Assembly: GCF_013113735.1 (NCBI RefSeq)
Contig: NZ_CP053346.1
Coordinates: 4,726,001 to 4,790,000 of the forward strand
Direction of reading: 5' to 3'
Origin: Sphingomonas sp. AP4-R1
GTDB taxonomy: Bacteria > Pseudomonadota > Alphaproteobacteria > Sphingomonadales > Sphingomonadaceae
DNA: 64,000 nucleotides
Shown here: in pieces, positions 1 through 8,310 of the stretch
Layout: every line of letters starts with the position of its first letter
Numbering within the stretch: position 1 is the first letter of the stretch
Program-made: the position numbers and the translations under genes
The notes under the pieces: model-generated
Database searches by the model: none
Told to the model about the DNA's origin: nothing
What the model saw: the letters and a program-made list of their open reading frames with translations, nothing else

Positions 1-306
1 GATCAGTTGCGCGACCTTCCCGCCCATCGAGTGACCGACGAGGATATAGCGTTGCAGTCCCAGCGCCGCGATCACACCCATGGCATCCATCGCCAGATCT
101 GCGAGCGCGTAGCCGCTGTTCGGCTTATCGGATTGCCCCCACCCACGTTGATCGATGGCGATGGTTCGGAAGTCGGCCTCCAAGGCTTCGATCACATGAT
201 GCCAGGTTCGCGAGGAGCCACCCCAATAATGCAGGAAGACGAGAGCGGGCACGCCCGCGCCTCTTTGCCGCACATGAAGTTCGATGCCGTTCGAACGGAT
301 GAACAT
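1..306 (-). CDS. alpha/beta fold hydrolase, C-terminal part outside window
   Basis: The gene starts at the ATG complementary to 304-306 and runs off the left edge, so only the first 102 codons are present. The visible protein begins MFIRSNGIELHVRQRG, contains an HG-like oxyanion region (FLHYWGG), and reaches the nucleophile elbow GHSMGG near the window edge. This is the usual N-terminal half of a soluble alpha/beta hydrolase of the haloperoxidase/esterase type; the acid and His of the triad lie outside the window. It follows the hydrolase at 331-1011 by 24 bp on the same strand, so the two probably form one operon. The substrate cannot be told from sequence. Confidence 0.85.
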   Translation of the reverse strand, partial: MFIRSNGIELHVRQRGAGVPALVFLHYWGGSSRTWHHVIEALEADFRTIAIDQRGWGQSDKPNSGYALADLAMDAMGVIAALGLQRYILVGHSMGGKVAQLI

Positions 307-330
307 GGCGCGTCTCCTCGGGATATCGGA

Positions 331-1011
331 TCAGGCGGCAGCACTCAGGATGAAGTCGGCAACCGCCTGCGGCTGCGACAGCATCGGAACATGGCTGCTA
401 TCGACGTGCATGATGGTCGCGTTCATCCGCGTCGCCATGCGCGCCTGCTCGACGGGCGGGATCGCGTGATCCTGATCGCCAATCATGTAGAAGACCGGCC
501 GATCGCGCCACGCAGCTGCAGTCAGTGTACCGCCGAGCGCAGCACCGTTGATGGGGCCCTGCGTCGCGTAGACTGCAGCTTTCTCACGCTCGTCGAGATC
601 CTGCGCGAACAGATTGAAGGCACCATCGTGGCTCAGCTTCAGGAAGCCTTCAGCATCGGGGCGTAGTTCGGCTGCGAGCGGCGCCGTCTCGAACTGGGCG
701 AACAGCGAGCCCGCGGACTCGCCGGCATCGGGCGCGAAGGCGTCGATATAGACCATGCGGGCGACCTTCGGATCATTGCCCGCCTCACCGATCACCGCGC
801 CGGCATAGCTGTGCCCGACTAGGACGACCTCGCCTTCCGCCAGAGCAATCGCGCGGCGGACCGCAGCGACGTCGGCGTCGAAGGCCGTGAGAGGAAGCTG
901 AACCGCCGTCACGGTCATACCTTGCGCCGCCAGCAGCGGCAGGACTTTCACCCAGCTTGAGCCATCGGCCCAAGCGCCATGAACCAGAATGATGTTGGAA
1001 ATTTTCGCCAT
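331..1011 (-). CDS. alpha/beta hydrolase (AB hydrolase-1 superfamily)
   Basis: A 226-residue protein without a signal peptide. It opens with the strand and oxyanion motif IILVHGAWADGSSW (about residues 7-20), has the nucleophile elbow GHSYAG (Ser near residue 68), and a late DQDHAIPP and SSHVPMLSQP block that would carry the catalytic Asp and His. Length and motif spacing fit small cytoplasmic esterase-like hydrolases often found in alphaproteobacteria. It is the upstream gene of a two-hydrolase operon and is divergent from the GlxA-type regulator at 1129, which may control it; that link is inferred from position only. A periplasmic relative with the same HGAxADGSxW and GHSYxG motifs lies at 58741-59499. 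Confidence 0.9.
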   Translation of the reverse strand: MAKISNIILVHGAWADGSSWVKVLPLLAAQGMTVTAVQLPLTAFDADVAAVRRAIALAEGEVVLVGHSYAGAVIGEAGNDPKVARMVYIDAFAPDAGESAGSLFAQFETAPLAAELRPDAEGFLKLSHDGAFNLFAQDLDEREKAAVYATQGPINGAALGGTLTAAAWRDRPVFYMIGDQDHAIPPVEQARMATRMNATIMHVDSSHVPMLSQPQAVADFILSAAA

Positions 1012-1128
1012 CGTCTTGCTCCCACGGAATGAGCGAAAGTCCGCTCGCTTTCGGTGGTGCCGATTTAAGCACTGTTCTTTCTGTCAGAAATGACATAGAA
1101 AACGCATATTCTGCCATGATAAACTGCC

Positions 1129-2088
1129 ATGATCGAAGCGGTCGCCCTGCGTGTCATCTGGTTCGTCGTTTTCCCGGGCTTCGAATTGCTCGATCTTGGC
1201 GGTCCGCTTTGCGCGTTCAATCTGGCGGTCGACTTTCACGCCGGCCCCTATGAGATCCGGATCGTCTCGACCTCGGACGGCCTCGTGCGGGGCTCCTCAG
1301 GCGTTGCGATAGATACTGTCCGCCCGGATGAGAGCGGCCATATCGACACACTCATCGTCGTCGGGGCCTCGACGATCGACGCGCTCGAAAGCCAACCAGA
1401 CACGGTCGCCTTTCTCCGCGCAGCAGCCCCGCGCGCCCGGCGCATCGCGAGTATCTGCACGGGCGCATTCCTGTTGGCGGAGGCTGGCCTGCTCCACGGT
1501 CACCGCGCAACGACGCACTGGCGTTACGCGGGGGAACTGCAACGGCGCTATCCTTCGCTGAAGGTTGATGCGGATCGCATCTTCATCCGCGAAGACGAGG
1601 TCTGGACCTCGGCCGGGATCACGGCCGGAATCGATCTCGCACTCGCGATGATCGAAGAGGATTGCGGCACCGAGACATCCAAGATCATCGCCCGCGATCT
1701 CGTCGTCTATCATCGACGCAGCGGCGGACAGTCGCAATTCTCAACCTTGCTCGATCTGGAGCCACGCCCCGGTCGCATTCGCGAAGCGCTCGCCTATGCG
1801 CGGGCGCATCTTCGCGAACGGCTCTCGGTCGAACGGCTTGCCGATGTGGCCTGCATTAGCCCGCGCCAGTTCGCTCGGCAGTTTGTCGCCGAAACCGGAG
1901 AGACACCGGCACGTGCGGTCGAAAGGCTCCGCTGCGAGGCCGCGATCCCGCGTATAGAAAATTCAAGTGAGACGCTCGACCAGATCGCACTTCACGTCGG
2001 TTTCGGCGATCTCGAACGAATGCGTCGGGCGTGTTTACGTATCTATGGGCATCCCCCGCAGGCTTTGCGTCGGCAGCGGCGAGGCTGA
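1129..2088 (+). CDS. GlxA-type AraC family transcriptional regulator (DJ-1/PfpI plus AraC HTH)
   Basis: A 319-residue protein with two domains. Residues about 8-175 form a DJ-1/PfpI-like sensor domain with the elbow ICTGAFLLAEAGLL followed by TTHW, as in GlxA regulators. Residues about 220-315 form an AraC-type double helix-turn-helix (SVERLADVACISPRQFARQF, then LDQIALHVGFGDLERMRRA). The ATG at 1129 lacks a clear Shine-Dalgarno sequence. The AT-rich 118 bp between this gene and the divergent hydrolase operon is the obvious place for its operator. The second helix-turn-helix ends close to the C-terminus, so the gene looks complete. The effector is unknown. Confidence 0.9.
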   Translation: MIEAVALRVIWFVVFPGFELLDLGGPLCAFNLAVDFHAGPYEIRIVSTSDGLVRGSSGVAIDTVRPDESGHIDTLIVVGASTIDALESQPDTVAFLRAAAPRARRIASICTGAFLLAEAGLLHGHRATTHWRYAGELQRRYPSLKVDADRIFIREDEVWTSAGITAGIDLALAMIEEDCGTETSKIIARDLVVYHRRSGGQSQFSTLLDLEPRPGRIREALAYARAHLRERLSVERLADVACISPRQFARQFVAETGETPARAVERLRCEAAIPRIENSSETLDQIALHVGFGDLERMRRACLRIYGHPPQALRRQRRG

Positions 2089-2486
2089 TTGTTGGTCGGC
2101 GTTCGCGGTGACAAGCAAAAGCCTTGGGGCTGGTTTCGGAAATGCAGCTGGGAAGAGGGAGCCGCAAAGTCTCGGCCCGCACCTGTACAGTAACTCCACG
2201 GACGTCGAGACCCATTTGCGGACACTCAACACCAACGGAGCGCTTCCCGAAGCCGGGCGCCTATTCATCGGTCGCGAATGTCAGGTTTCAGATTCTTGGG
2301 GCCAATCCACGGGACAGGAGGGCCATCGCTCGATATGCTGGCGGGCTTTCAAAAAGGTCCGATAAACTGACAGCTATTGGAATCGTTTAGTCTGTCACCG
2401 CTACGCCGCCGTCTACCTCCGATACCTGCGTAAGCTTTCGTTTACCACAGATGGGTAAATGTTTCTGACACAATGAGGAGCGGGCT
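2089..2486. other. gene-free stretch with one degenerate intergenic repeat
   Basis: No convincing reading frame was seen in these 398 bases. Positions 2210-2226 read ACCCATTTGCGGACACT, one copy of a degenerate motif (ACCCAnnnGCGGACRYT) also seen at 4926 and, more diverged, at 3003 and 27327, with reverse copies near 2952 and 38649. Both the copy here and the one at 4926 are followed within about 60 bases by a GCCTRTTCAT block. The final part before 2487 is AT-richer and should hold the promoter of the secreted protein gene. Confidence 0.4.
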
Positions 2487-2942
2487 TTGCACAAATGTTT
2501 CGCAGCTTGGGCTGCGCTCTTCGTGGGAATGGCAAGTCTGCCAGCGCATGCCGGTCTACTCGACGGTATTGGTACCTGTACCCTTACAGTAAATGCCTCC
2601 GGCACTATGAAACTAGCGGGCGACGGCAAAACGCTCAGCACCACCGCGGTGGGTGGGCTTAGTGCGGGAATGCTACTGGTGGGCGTCAATATCACGCCAG
2701 AGCTTGTATTCTCGGCACCGACTGTGGTCGGACCCACAGGTTGGCCCGGATCTCCCAAGACGGAAATCTCGATAGATACGCTGAGCGGCACTCGAACAGG
2801 ATTCACCAGCAACGCGATCACTGTGCGTCCAGGCGTTCTGATCGACACGCTGACTTTTCAGGCACGCGTCACCAGCAACGATGGCTTCAAGGCCGGCAAT
2901 TATACGGTCAATACGACCGTCACTTGCCAATCGACTACATAG
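2487..2942 (+). CDS. secreted protein of unknown function
   Basis: A 151-residue product from a TTG start, preceded by a strong GAGGAG about 6 bases upstream; no in-frame ATG exists nearer. The N-terminus has a Lys, a hydrophobic core and a signal peptidase I site (SLPAHA then GLLDG), so it should reach the periplasm or outside. The mature part is rich in Thr, Val and Gly, has one Cys near its start (GTCTLTV) and one at its end (TVTCQSTT), and is predicted by eye to be beta-rich. The Cys pair at both ends recalls pilin- or coat-like immunoglobulin folds, but I do not recognise the family. It has no operon partner. Confidence 0.7.
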   Translation: MHKCFAAWAALFVGMASLPAHAGLLDGIGTCTLTVNASGTMKLAGDGKTLSTTAVGGLSAGMLLVGVNITPELVFSAPTVVGPTGWPGSPKTEISIDTLSGTRTGFTSNAITVRPGVLIDTLTFQARVTSNDGFKAGNYTVNTTVTCQSTT

Positions 2943-3432
2943 GCCAGCGTCGAATGTCCGCTACTGGGGCGATTGCGGCCTGACGACTTCGTAGTCGAAA
3001 GGACCCATTCCCGGTCATTCAGGCAGCCTGCCTCCCTTCCCAACTTCAGACGTTCGTTCATCGTGCCCGTACAACCGACAGCGACTGCTGAAAACGGGAC
3101 TTTGCGCCCGGGCCGCTTTTGGGCGGCAATCGGAGATTGCTGCCGGATCGCTTTCGCGATTGCGGCCCCGGGGCTTTCGCCCCTGAGTATGTTTTACACA
3201 ATACCGTCGTCCATTCCCGAAGCCGACCGTCGGCAGAACTGCGGCGGGAACAAACGAGTTTGCGTTCGCAAATGCGCCTGAGACAGGTGTGGGGAAAGCG
3301 CCTTTTCGGGCACTGCATTAGTTCCGTTTTTGCAAAGCATCACGACCAAAGCGGAGCCCGATCTTCACGATGGAATAGGCCGCCGTAAAACCCGGCTGGG
3401 CCGGTGCTTCACGGCGAGCTTCTAACGAGGGC
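2943..3432. other. gene-free stretch with degenerate repeats
   Basis: No supported gene in 490 bases. Positions 3003-3061 (beginning ACCCATTCCCGGTCATTC and ending GACGTTCGTTCATCG) align over about 59 bases with 28683-28741 beside the IS110 element, at roughly three quarters identity by eye. Positions 2952-2966 hold a reverse copy of the GCGGACATTC motif, and a GCCGACCGTCGGCAG palindromic block lies near 3224-3240. These look like decayed copies of an interspersed noncoding repeat rather than remains of a protein gene. Confidence 0.35.
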
Positions 3433-4179
3433 TTATTGCGCGAGCATCCCGGCATCGACCAGATGCTCGGCGCCAGTAATGTAGGAGGCCTCGTCGGAGG
3501 CCAGGAACAGCACGAGGTTGGTGACCTCGCCAGCCTCTGCCAGGCGACCGAGCGGGATCTGCTTCAACGCTTCGCCGCCATTCTCATCGGTGCCTTCGAC
3601 CATCATCGGCGTATTGATGAAACCGGGGTGGACCGAGTTGCAGCGGATGTTGTCGGGGCCGTATTCGATCGCCGTCGCCTTGGTCATGCCCCGCACCGCG
3701 AACTTGCTGCCGACATAGGCCAGGCTCGGGAAACCGTAATTCGCGGCGATGCCGGCGATCGACGAGATGTTGACGATCGAGCCGATCCCCGCCTTCAGCA
3801 TCGAGGGGATGACCGCCTTCATGCCCAGGAAGACCGCGGTTTGGTTGATCGCGCAGACCTTGAGATAATCGGCTTCGGAGATATCCGCGGTCTTGGCGAT
3901 CGGCCCCAGCACGCCGGCGTTGTTGACCAGGATCGTAACCGGCCCGAACTTTGCCTCAGCCTGCGAGACAACGTCAATCCAGCCATCGTAGCTTGCGACG
4001 TCATGGCGGATGAACAGCGCGTTCTCGCCGAGCTCGCCAGCGAGCGCATTGCCGCCATCGGCATTGACGTCCGTCAGCACGACCTTCGCGCCTTCCGCGA
4101 CGAAGCGTCGCGCATGCGATGCCCCCATGCCCTGCGCCGCGCCGGTAATGATGGCCACTTTTCCGTCGAGTCTGCTCAC
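3433..4179 (-). CDS. SDR family NAD(P)-dependent oxidoreductase
   Basis: A 248-residue classical short-chain dehydrogenase/reductase. It shows the cofactor motif TGAAQGMG (about residues 12-19), an acidic residue after the second strand (VVLTDVNA) that favours NAD over NADP, NNAG (about 86-89), the catalytic Ser in NISSIAG, and the YxxxK motif YVGSK, followed by HPGFINTPM. The C-terminus (ITGAEHLVDAGMLAQ) is typical. The substrate is not predictable; the family includes 3-alpha/20-beta-hydroxysteroid and cyclohexanol dehydrogenases. It is divergent from the MarR regulator at 4278, with 98 bp between, which suggests local control by that regulator. Confidence 0.93.
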   Translation of the reverse strand: MSRLDGKVAIITGAAQGMGASHARRFVAEGAKVVLTDVNADGGNALAGELGENALFIRHDVASYDGWIDVVSQAEAKFGPVTILVNNAGVLGPIAKTADISEADYLKVCAINQTAVFLGMKAVIPSMLKAGIGSIVNISSIAGIAANYGFPSLAYVGSKFAVRGMTKATAIEYGPDNIRCNSVHPGFINTPMMVEGTDENGGEALKQIPLGRLAEAGEVTNLVLFLASDEASYITGAEHLVDAGMLAQ

Positions 4180-4277
4180 CGTATCATTCTCCTCTTCTTC
4201 TGCCGCTCGGGTCGTGGCAACCCAGCCGTTCCAAGCGCCGCCGACAGGTAGGAATTAGATGACGCGTCAACAATAGC

Positions 4278-4727
4278 ATGTCGATCAAGGACACGGATAA
4301 TTGGGCGTTGGCCCTCACATGGATGGTGCTGCCGGCGGGCCGGGCATGGCAGCAGGCGGCGGGCGTGGCGCTTTCGCGAATGGGCTTATCGCTCTCTGCT
4401 GCCGCCCCGCTTCTCGTGGTCGCACGGTTGGGTGACGGCGTGAGGCAGCGCGACGTGGCCGAGGAAGCCGCGATCGATCCGGCGGCGATCGCGCGGTCGG
4501 TATTGCAGCTGGAGAAGGACGGCTTGCTGCTTCGACGCACCGACGCACATGACGCACGCGCTAAGACGTTGCATCTGACACCGCCAGGGCAAGAGCTCGT
4601 CGTAAAGTTGGAGCGGGCGCTCGACACGCTCCGCGACGAACTCTTGAAGGGAATCAGCGACCGCGACGGCAAAGCTGCCGTGCGCGTGCTCCTTGCATTG
4701 GAGACGGCATATCCACGGCTATCGTAA
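4278..4727 (+). CDS. MarR family transcriptional regulator
   Basis: A 149-residue winged-helix protein. The DNA-binding region has the recognisable order RQRDVAEEAAIDPAAIARSV, then the wing LRRTDAHDARAKTLHLTPPG, which carries the conserved D-x-R and L-T-xx-G signatures of MarR proteins. Helices before and after give the usual dimerisation ends. No redox Cys is present. It is divergently transcribed from the SDR gene at 3433-4179, a common arrangement for a repressor and its target; the ligand is unknown. Confidence 0.9.
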   Translation: MSIKDTDNWALALTWMVLPAGRAWQQAAGVALSRMGLSLSAAAPLLVVARLGDGVRQRDVAEEAAIDPAAIARSVLQLEKDGLLLRRTDAHDARAKTLHLTPPGQELVVKLERALDTLRDELLKGISDRDGKAAVRVLLALETAYPRLS

Positions 4728-5219
4728 TTCTAGACGGGCAAAGCAGTCTGGCAGCCAAGCCCTCGTATTGGCCACAAACCGAAGTAAAGCCACCAAGCCT
4801 TGGCGTGGATCGACGGCGTTAGATGCGGCGCGAGAAGCTGCCGATCGGGTATCAGGATCAGCCACTGGACGGCGGAATGGCAATATCTGGTCGCAAGCTG
4901 CCGCGATCACGCGACAGCCGCCAGGACCCATTTGCGGACGTTTCGCCAAGGATTAACGCCCACCATAAGCGGACGCCTGTTCATAGTCATAAACCTACCG
5001 CCCAACGATGAAGTCAGCGGATCGAGCGAAGCGGAACAAGGAAGCGTCACGGCCTTTGCGGATCGCAAATCAGGCACGTATTGCAGACACGGCTCATACA
5101 AACTCACGGCAATTAACGGGCGGCCGAGGGGGTGCCACACTATCCGACTGACCGTCCCAAGAAGGTCATCATGCCCATTCCATCGCCCATCGAACGCCGC
5201 CCTCACCGCCGGGAATTGA
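4728..5219. other. gene-free stretch with a degenerate repeat
   Basis: No supported coding region. Positions 4926-4942 read ACCCATTTGCGGACGTT, a near copy of 2210-2226, and a matching block (GCCTGTTCAT) follows at about 4975. The stretch lies between an intact MarR gene and the remains of a FecR gene, so part of it is probably debris from the lost sigma/FecR/receptor locus, but nothing recognisable remains. Confidence 0.35.
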
Positions 5220-5537
5220 TCGTGGCGCATCCATGTTCGCATCGGCCATTCCGATCGGGAAGAACAGATCGCGCCGATCGCGCCGGCCGATCTTCAGGCG
5301 CTCACCGCATGGCAGCGCCACGAACTGCTGTTCAGCGGCCAGTCGCTGGCCGAGTCCGTCGCCGAATATGATCGCTACCTGCCCGTCCCGATTCGGCTGG
5401 CCGACCCCAGCCTCGCGTCGGTCCGGCTCGGCGGCCGCTATCGCTCGGGCGACGTGACCGAATTCCTGGCCGCGCTGGACGCGAATTACGGCATTCGCAT
5501 CGAACATACCGCAGCGGCGACCCTGTTGCGCCGCTGA
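5220..5537 (+). pseudogene. FecR-type anti-sigma factor, C-terminal remnant
   Basis: One reading frame that opens after a stop at 5217-5219 and ends with TGA at 5535-5537 gives about 105 residues with no plausible start. It reads DLQALTAWQRHELLFSGQSL, then AESVAEYDRYLPVPIRLADP, then VRLGGRYRSGDVTEFLAALD and NYGIRIEH. This is the C-terminal domain of FecR-like membrane anti-sigma/signal-transfer proteins (the W-x-x-x-x-L-x-F, VAEYNRY, IxDP and GGRF pattern). The FecR N-terminal half, transmembrane segment and partner ECF sigma gene are missing, so this is a fragment left by a deletion. Confidence 0.75.
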
Positions 5538-5579
5538 GCGAGCATTGCGGGGCTCGCCGAAACGAGCCCCGCTCTACTC

Positions 5580-7484
5580 TTACTGCGGCGCTGCTGCCGG
5601 ATCGGTCTGCACCTCGTTGGGGAGGTAGAAGCTGGTGTGCGGCGGCTGGTTGTAAGCCGTGTTCTGCCAGGCAACGCCCTCGCGATAGACGCGGTCGTGC
5701 ATCAGCGTCTTGAGCTTGTAGACCGTGGGATAGGGCGTCGCGAAGATCCTGAGCTTCGTGCTATCCGCACTCGCCAGGATCAGTTCCTCCCGCCAGTCGC
5801 CGAGAATGTCCGCCTGCAGCGCCGGGGTCGCCTTGGTCCCGTTGGCGGAGATCGAATCCGCCGCCGTCATCAGCAGGTCGGTCGACTGGGTATTCCAGTT
5901 CCACTTGCTGATCGAGACATTGTCTTCCAGTTCGCGGAGCGTGTCCCCATCCCAGTAGATGGCGAAGTTGGTGGAATTCGGCTTCTTCGTCGCGGAAATC
6001 ACCTGACCGGTCGCCGTCCGCAGTGCGGTGTGCGCGGACCAGTTTTCGTCGCCCGGATAGGTAGGATCGATGTCGGCCGAGACGCCACGGCCATTGTCCG
6101 AGGTGTCGGGCGCGGACCACAGCAAGGCGCCGGTGCGCGCATCGAGCATGGCCGCGCCAATGCCGCCATTGCCCTTCACATCTTCATGCACGCCGAATTT
6201 TTCGAGTCCGGGCCGCGACGGGTCGAGATCGCCGACATGCATCGCGTCGCCATGGCCCAGCTTCTGGCCACCGGGCGCATGCCCGGCCCAGAGCGGCTGA
6301 CCGTTATCGTCCAGGGCCATCGATCCGTAGAGGATCTCGTCCTTCCCGTCGCCATCGACATCGGCCACGCTCAGATTGTGGTTCCCCTGCCCCGCATAGT
6401 CGGCGAGGCTCGGGCTGGATGCTGTGTCGAACAACCAGCGCTGGGTGAGTTGCCCGTTACGGAAATCCCAGGCCGTGAGCGTGGTGCGCGTATAATAGCC
6501 GCGCGCCATGATGATGCTCGGCCGATCGCCATCGAGATAAGCGGTGGCCGCGAGGAAGCGATCGACGCGATTGCCATAGCCGTCGCCCCACACCGCGTTC
6601 AGCTGCGCGCTGGTGGGGTTTTCGGTGTCGGGGTGGCGGCCGACCACATATTTCACCGTGGACAGCGCCTTGCCGGTGGTCCCCTGGAACACGGTCAGGA
6701 ATTCCGGTCCGGCCAGCACATAGCCAGCCGAGTTGCGCCAGTCGGCATTGGCATCGCCGATCACGCGGCCCTGTCCGTCCGTCGTCCCGTCCGCCGTCCG
6801 GCAGACGATTTCGGCCCGGCCGTCTCCGTCGAAATCATAGACCTGGAACTGGGTATAATGGGCGCCCGCGCGGATGTTGCGGCCGAGATTGATCCGCCAG
6901 AGCTTCTTGCCCGCCAGCGTATAGGCATCGAGCAGAACCGGCCCGGTGATACCGGACTGGCTGTTGTCCTTGGCGTTGGACGGATCCCATTTGAGCACGA
7001 TCTCATATTTGCCGTCGCCGTCGAGATCGGCCACGCTGGCGTCATTGGCGCTGTACGTATAGCTGCTCGTCGATCCGTCCGAATTGGTGATCGTGCCGCC
7101 TGCCGGCTTGTCGAGCGGGATCACCCCGAAACCCTGTGCCCAGACCGTGGCGGTGAAGGGCCGGTCCTGCTCCACGCCCCCCACGATCGCCTTGATCACA
7201 TAGGTCGCGCTCGCCGAGCCGCCGGCATCGACATAGTTGGTCGCGCCCGTCAAAGGCTGCGGATTGAGCCGCGTGCCATTGCGATACAGGTTGAAGGCAG
7301 TTGTGGACGTGTCCGTCCCCAGCAGCCTCCAACTGACGAGGATGCCACCGTCCTTGGCCGGCACGGCGACGACGCCGCGATCCAGCCGCTCCATCTGCCA
7401 GGCCTGCGCCGGCGACCCCATGAGGGCCATGACCCCCAGCGCGATCAGTGACGTGCCCGCAATTCCGATACGCTTCCGTGTCAT
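5580..7484 (-). CDS. rhamnogalacturonan lyase, polysaccharide lyase family 11
   Basis: A 634-residue secreted enzyme that cleaves the rhamnose-galacturonate backbone of rhamnogalacturonan I by beta-elimination. The start is the ATG at 7484, with GGAGAGGTGGGTC just before it. A signal peptide ends in SPAQA then WQMERL. An N-terminal fibronectin-like part (WRLLGTDTSTTAFNLYRNG) is followed by an eight-bladed propeller with repeated calcium-binding turns: DLDGDGKYEIVLKW, DFDGDGRAEIVCR, DVDGDGKDEILYG. Motifs typical of PL11 include NIRAGAHYTQFQVYDFDGDG, WGDGYGNRVDRFLA and GHGDAMHVGDLDP. The C-terminus (THDRVYREGVAWQN-like, here LMHDRVYREGVAWQN) is complete. Together with the PL22 lyase at 59589 it points to pectin use. 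Confidence 0.95.
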   Translation of the reverse strand: MTRKRIGIAGTSLIALGVMALMGSPAQAWQMERLDRGVVAVPAKDGGILVSWRLLGTDTSTTAFNLYRNGTRLNPQPLTGATNYVDAGGSASATYVIKAIVGGVEQDRPFTATVWAQGFGVIPLDKPAGGTITNSDGSTSSYTYSANDASVADLDGDGKYEIVLKWDPSNAKDNSQSGITGPVLLDAYTLAGKKLWRINLGRNIRAGAHYTQFQVYDFDGDGRAEIVCRTADGTTDGQGRVIGDANADWRNSAGYVLAGPEFLTVFQGTTGKALSTVKYVVGRHPDTENPTSAQLNAVWGDGYGNRVDRFLAATAYLDGDRPSIIMARGYYTRTTLTAWDFRNGQLTQRWLFDTASSPSLADYAGQGNHNLSVADVDGDGKDEILYGSMALDDNGQPLWAGHAPGGQKLGHGDAMHVGDLDPSRPGLEKFGVHEDVKGNGGIGAAMLDARTGALLWSAPDTSDNGRGVSADIDPTYPGDENWSAHTALRTATGQVISATKKPNSTNFAIYWDGDTLRELEDNVSISKWNWNTQSTDLLMTAADSISANGTKATPALQADILGDWREELILASADSTKLRIFATPYPTVYKLKTLMHDRVYREGVAWQNTAYNQPPHTSFYLPNEVQTDPAAAPQ

Positions 7485-7640
7485 GACCCACCTCTCCTCA
7501 TGATGTGGACGACCGCCTGCCGGGCGACATTCTTCTGGCTGCCCTCGTGCAGGTCGGTTTCGGCAGCGGCCGGTCCTGCCGGCCACCGCCGCTTATGATC
7601 GATGGAGGAACGCACAGTCGGCCCGCGCGTCCCGTCGCGT

Positions 7641-8267
7641 TCAGATCCTCGCCGGAAGGGCCACCGCGCTCCGCCGCCGGGAGACAGCGCCGGCCGCGCC
7701 GAAGCCGACGATCATCATCATCCAACTGGCCGGTTCGGGAACCGCACTGAAATTGACCGCGCCGTTGAAGGCGCGATCGGACGTGGCGCCCGCGAACGGC
7801 GCCGCCACGCCATAGCCGACGCGCAGTTCCAGCGGGCCGCTCGTCGCCTGCACCGAACCCGACGGCGTCAGGCTGTTGCCATAATTGATCGAGAAGGCTC
7901 CGCTGTCGGTGATGTAGAAGCCATAGAGGCCGCTGCCGAGGCCCAGATCGGCGATGTCGAGCGTGGTGGCGCTGCCGAGGCCCGCCGTCGTCAGCGCATC
8001 GAACGAGCCGAGCAGCGACCAGCCCGAAGGATCTTCCTGCGCGCCGCTGACGCCGCCTGCCCGGTAATAGACCGAATAATCATAGGTACCGAAATCGGCA
8101 TTGATGTCGAAGGATTGGATCACGACGTCCGACGAGGCGAACAGATCAAACATGATGCCGTCATTGGCATTGCCGCCCGCATAGCCTGCCTCCAGCACCG
8201 CCGCCGGCGCCTGTACCGCAAGTGTCGCCGCGCACGCGCAGGCCAGTGCCCCCAGAACCTTCCACAT
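7641..8267 (-). CDS. PEP-CTERM sorting domain-containing protein
   Basis: A 208-residue exported protein. A signal peptide (LGALACACAATLAVQAPAA) is followed by a beta-rich region (FDLFASSDVVIQSFDINADF, then a carbohydrate-binding-like fold), and the C-terminus carries a PEP-CTERM signal: VPEPASWMMMIVGFGAAG followed by SRRR. Such tails direct processing by exosortase-type enzymes and surface or exopolysaccharide-linked localisation. It lies 156 bp downstream of the rhamnogalacturonan lyase start on the same strand. A second protein with the same tail is at 12969. The biological role is unknown. Confidence 0.88.
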   Translation of the reverse strand: MWKVLGALACACAATLAVQAPAAVLEAGYAGGNANDGIMFDLFASSDVVIQSFDINADFGTYDYSVYYRAGGVSGAQEDPSGWSLLGSFDALTTAGLGSATTLDIADLGLGSGLYGFYITDSGAFSINYGNSLTPSGSVQATSGPLELRVGYGVAAPFAGATSDRAFNGAVNFSAVPEPASWMMMIVGFGAAGAVSRRRSAVALPARI

Positions 8268-8310
8268 CAGTCTCTCCTCTCGCTGACAAACGGAAACGGA
8301 CAGGCCGCTC

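Noticed and set aside
5637..7451. 604-codon frame opposite the rhamnogalacturonan lyase
   Set aside because: It is antisense to a gene with clear PL11 motifs, is rich in Arg/His/Gly with no domain, and is a by-product of GC-rich codon use.
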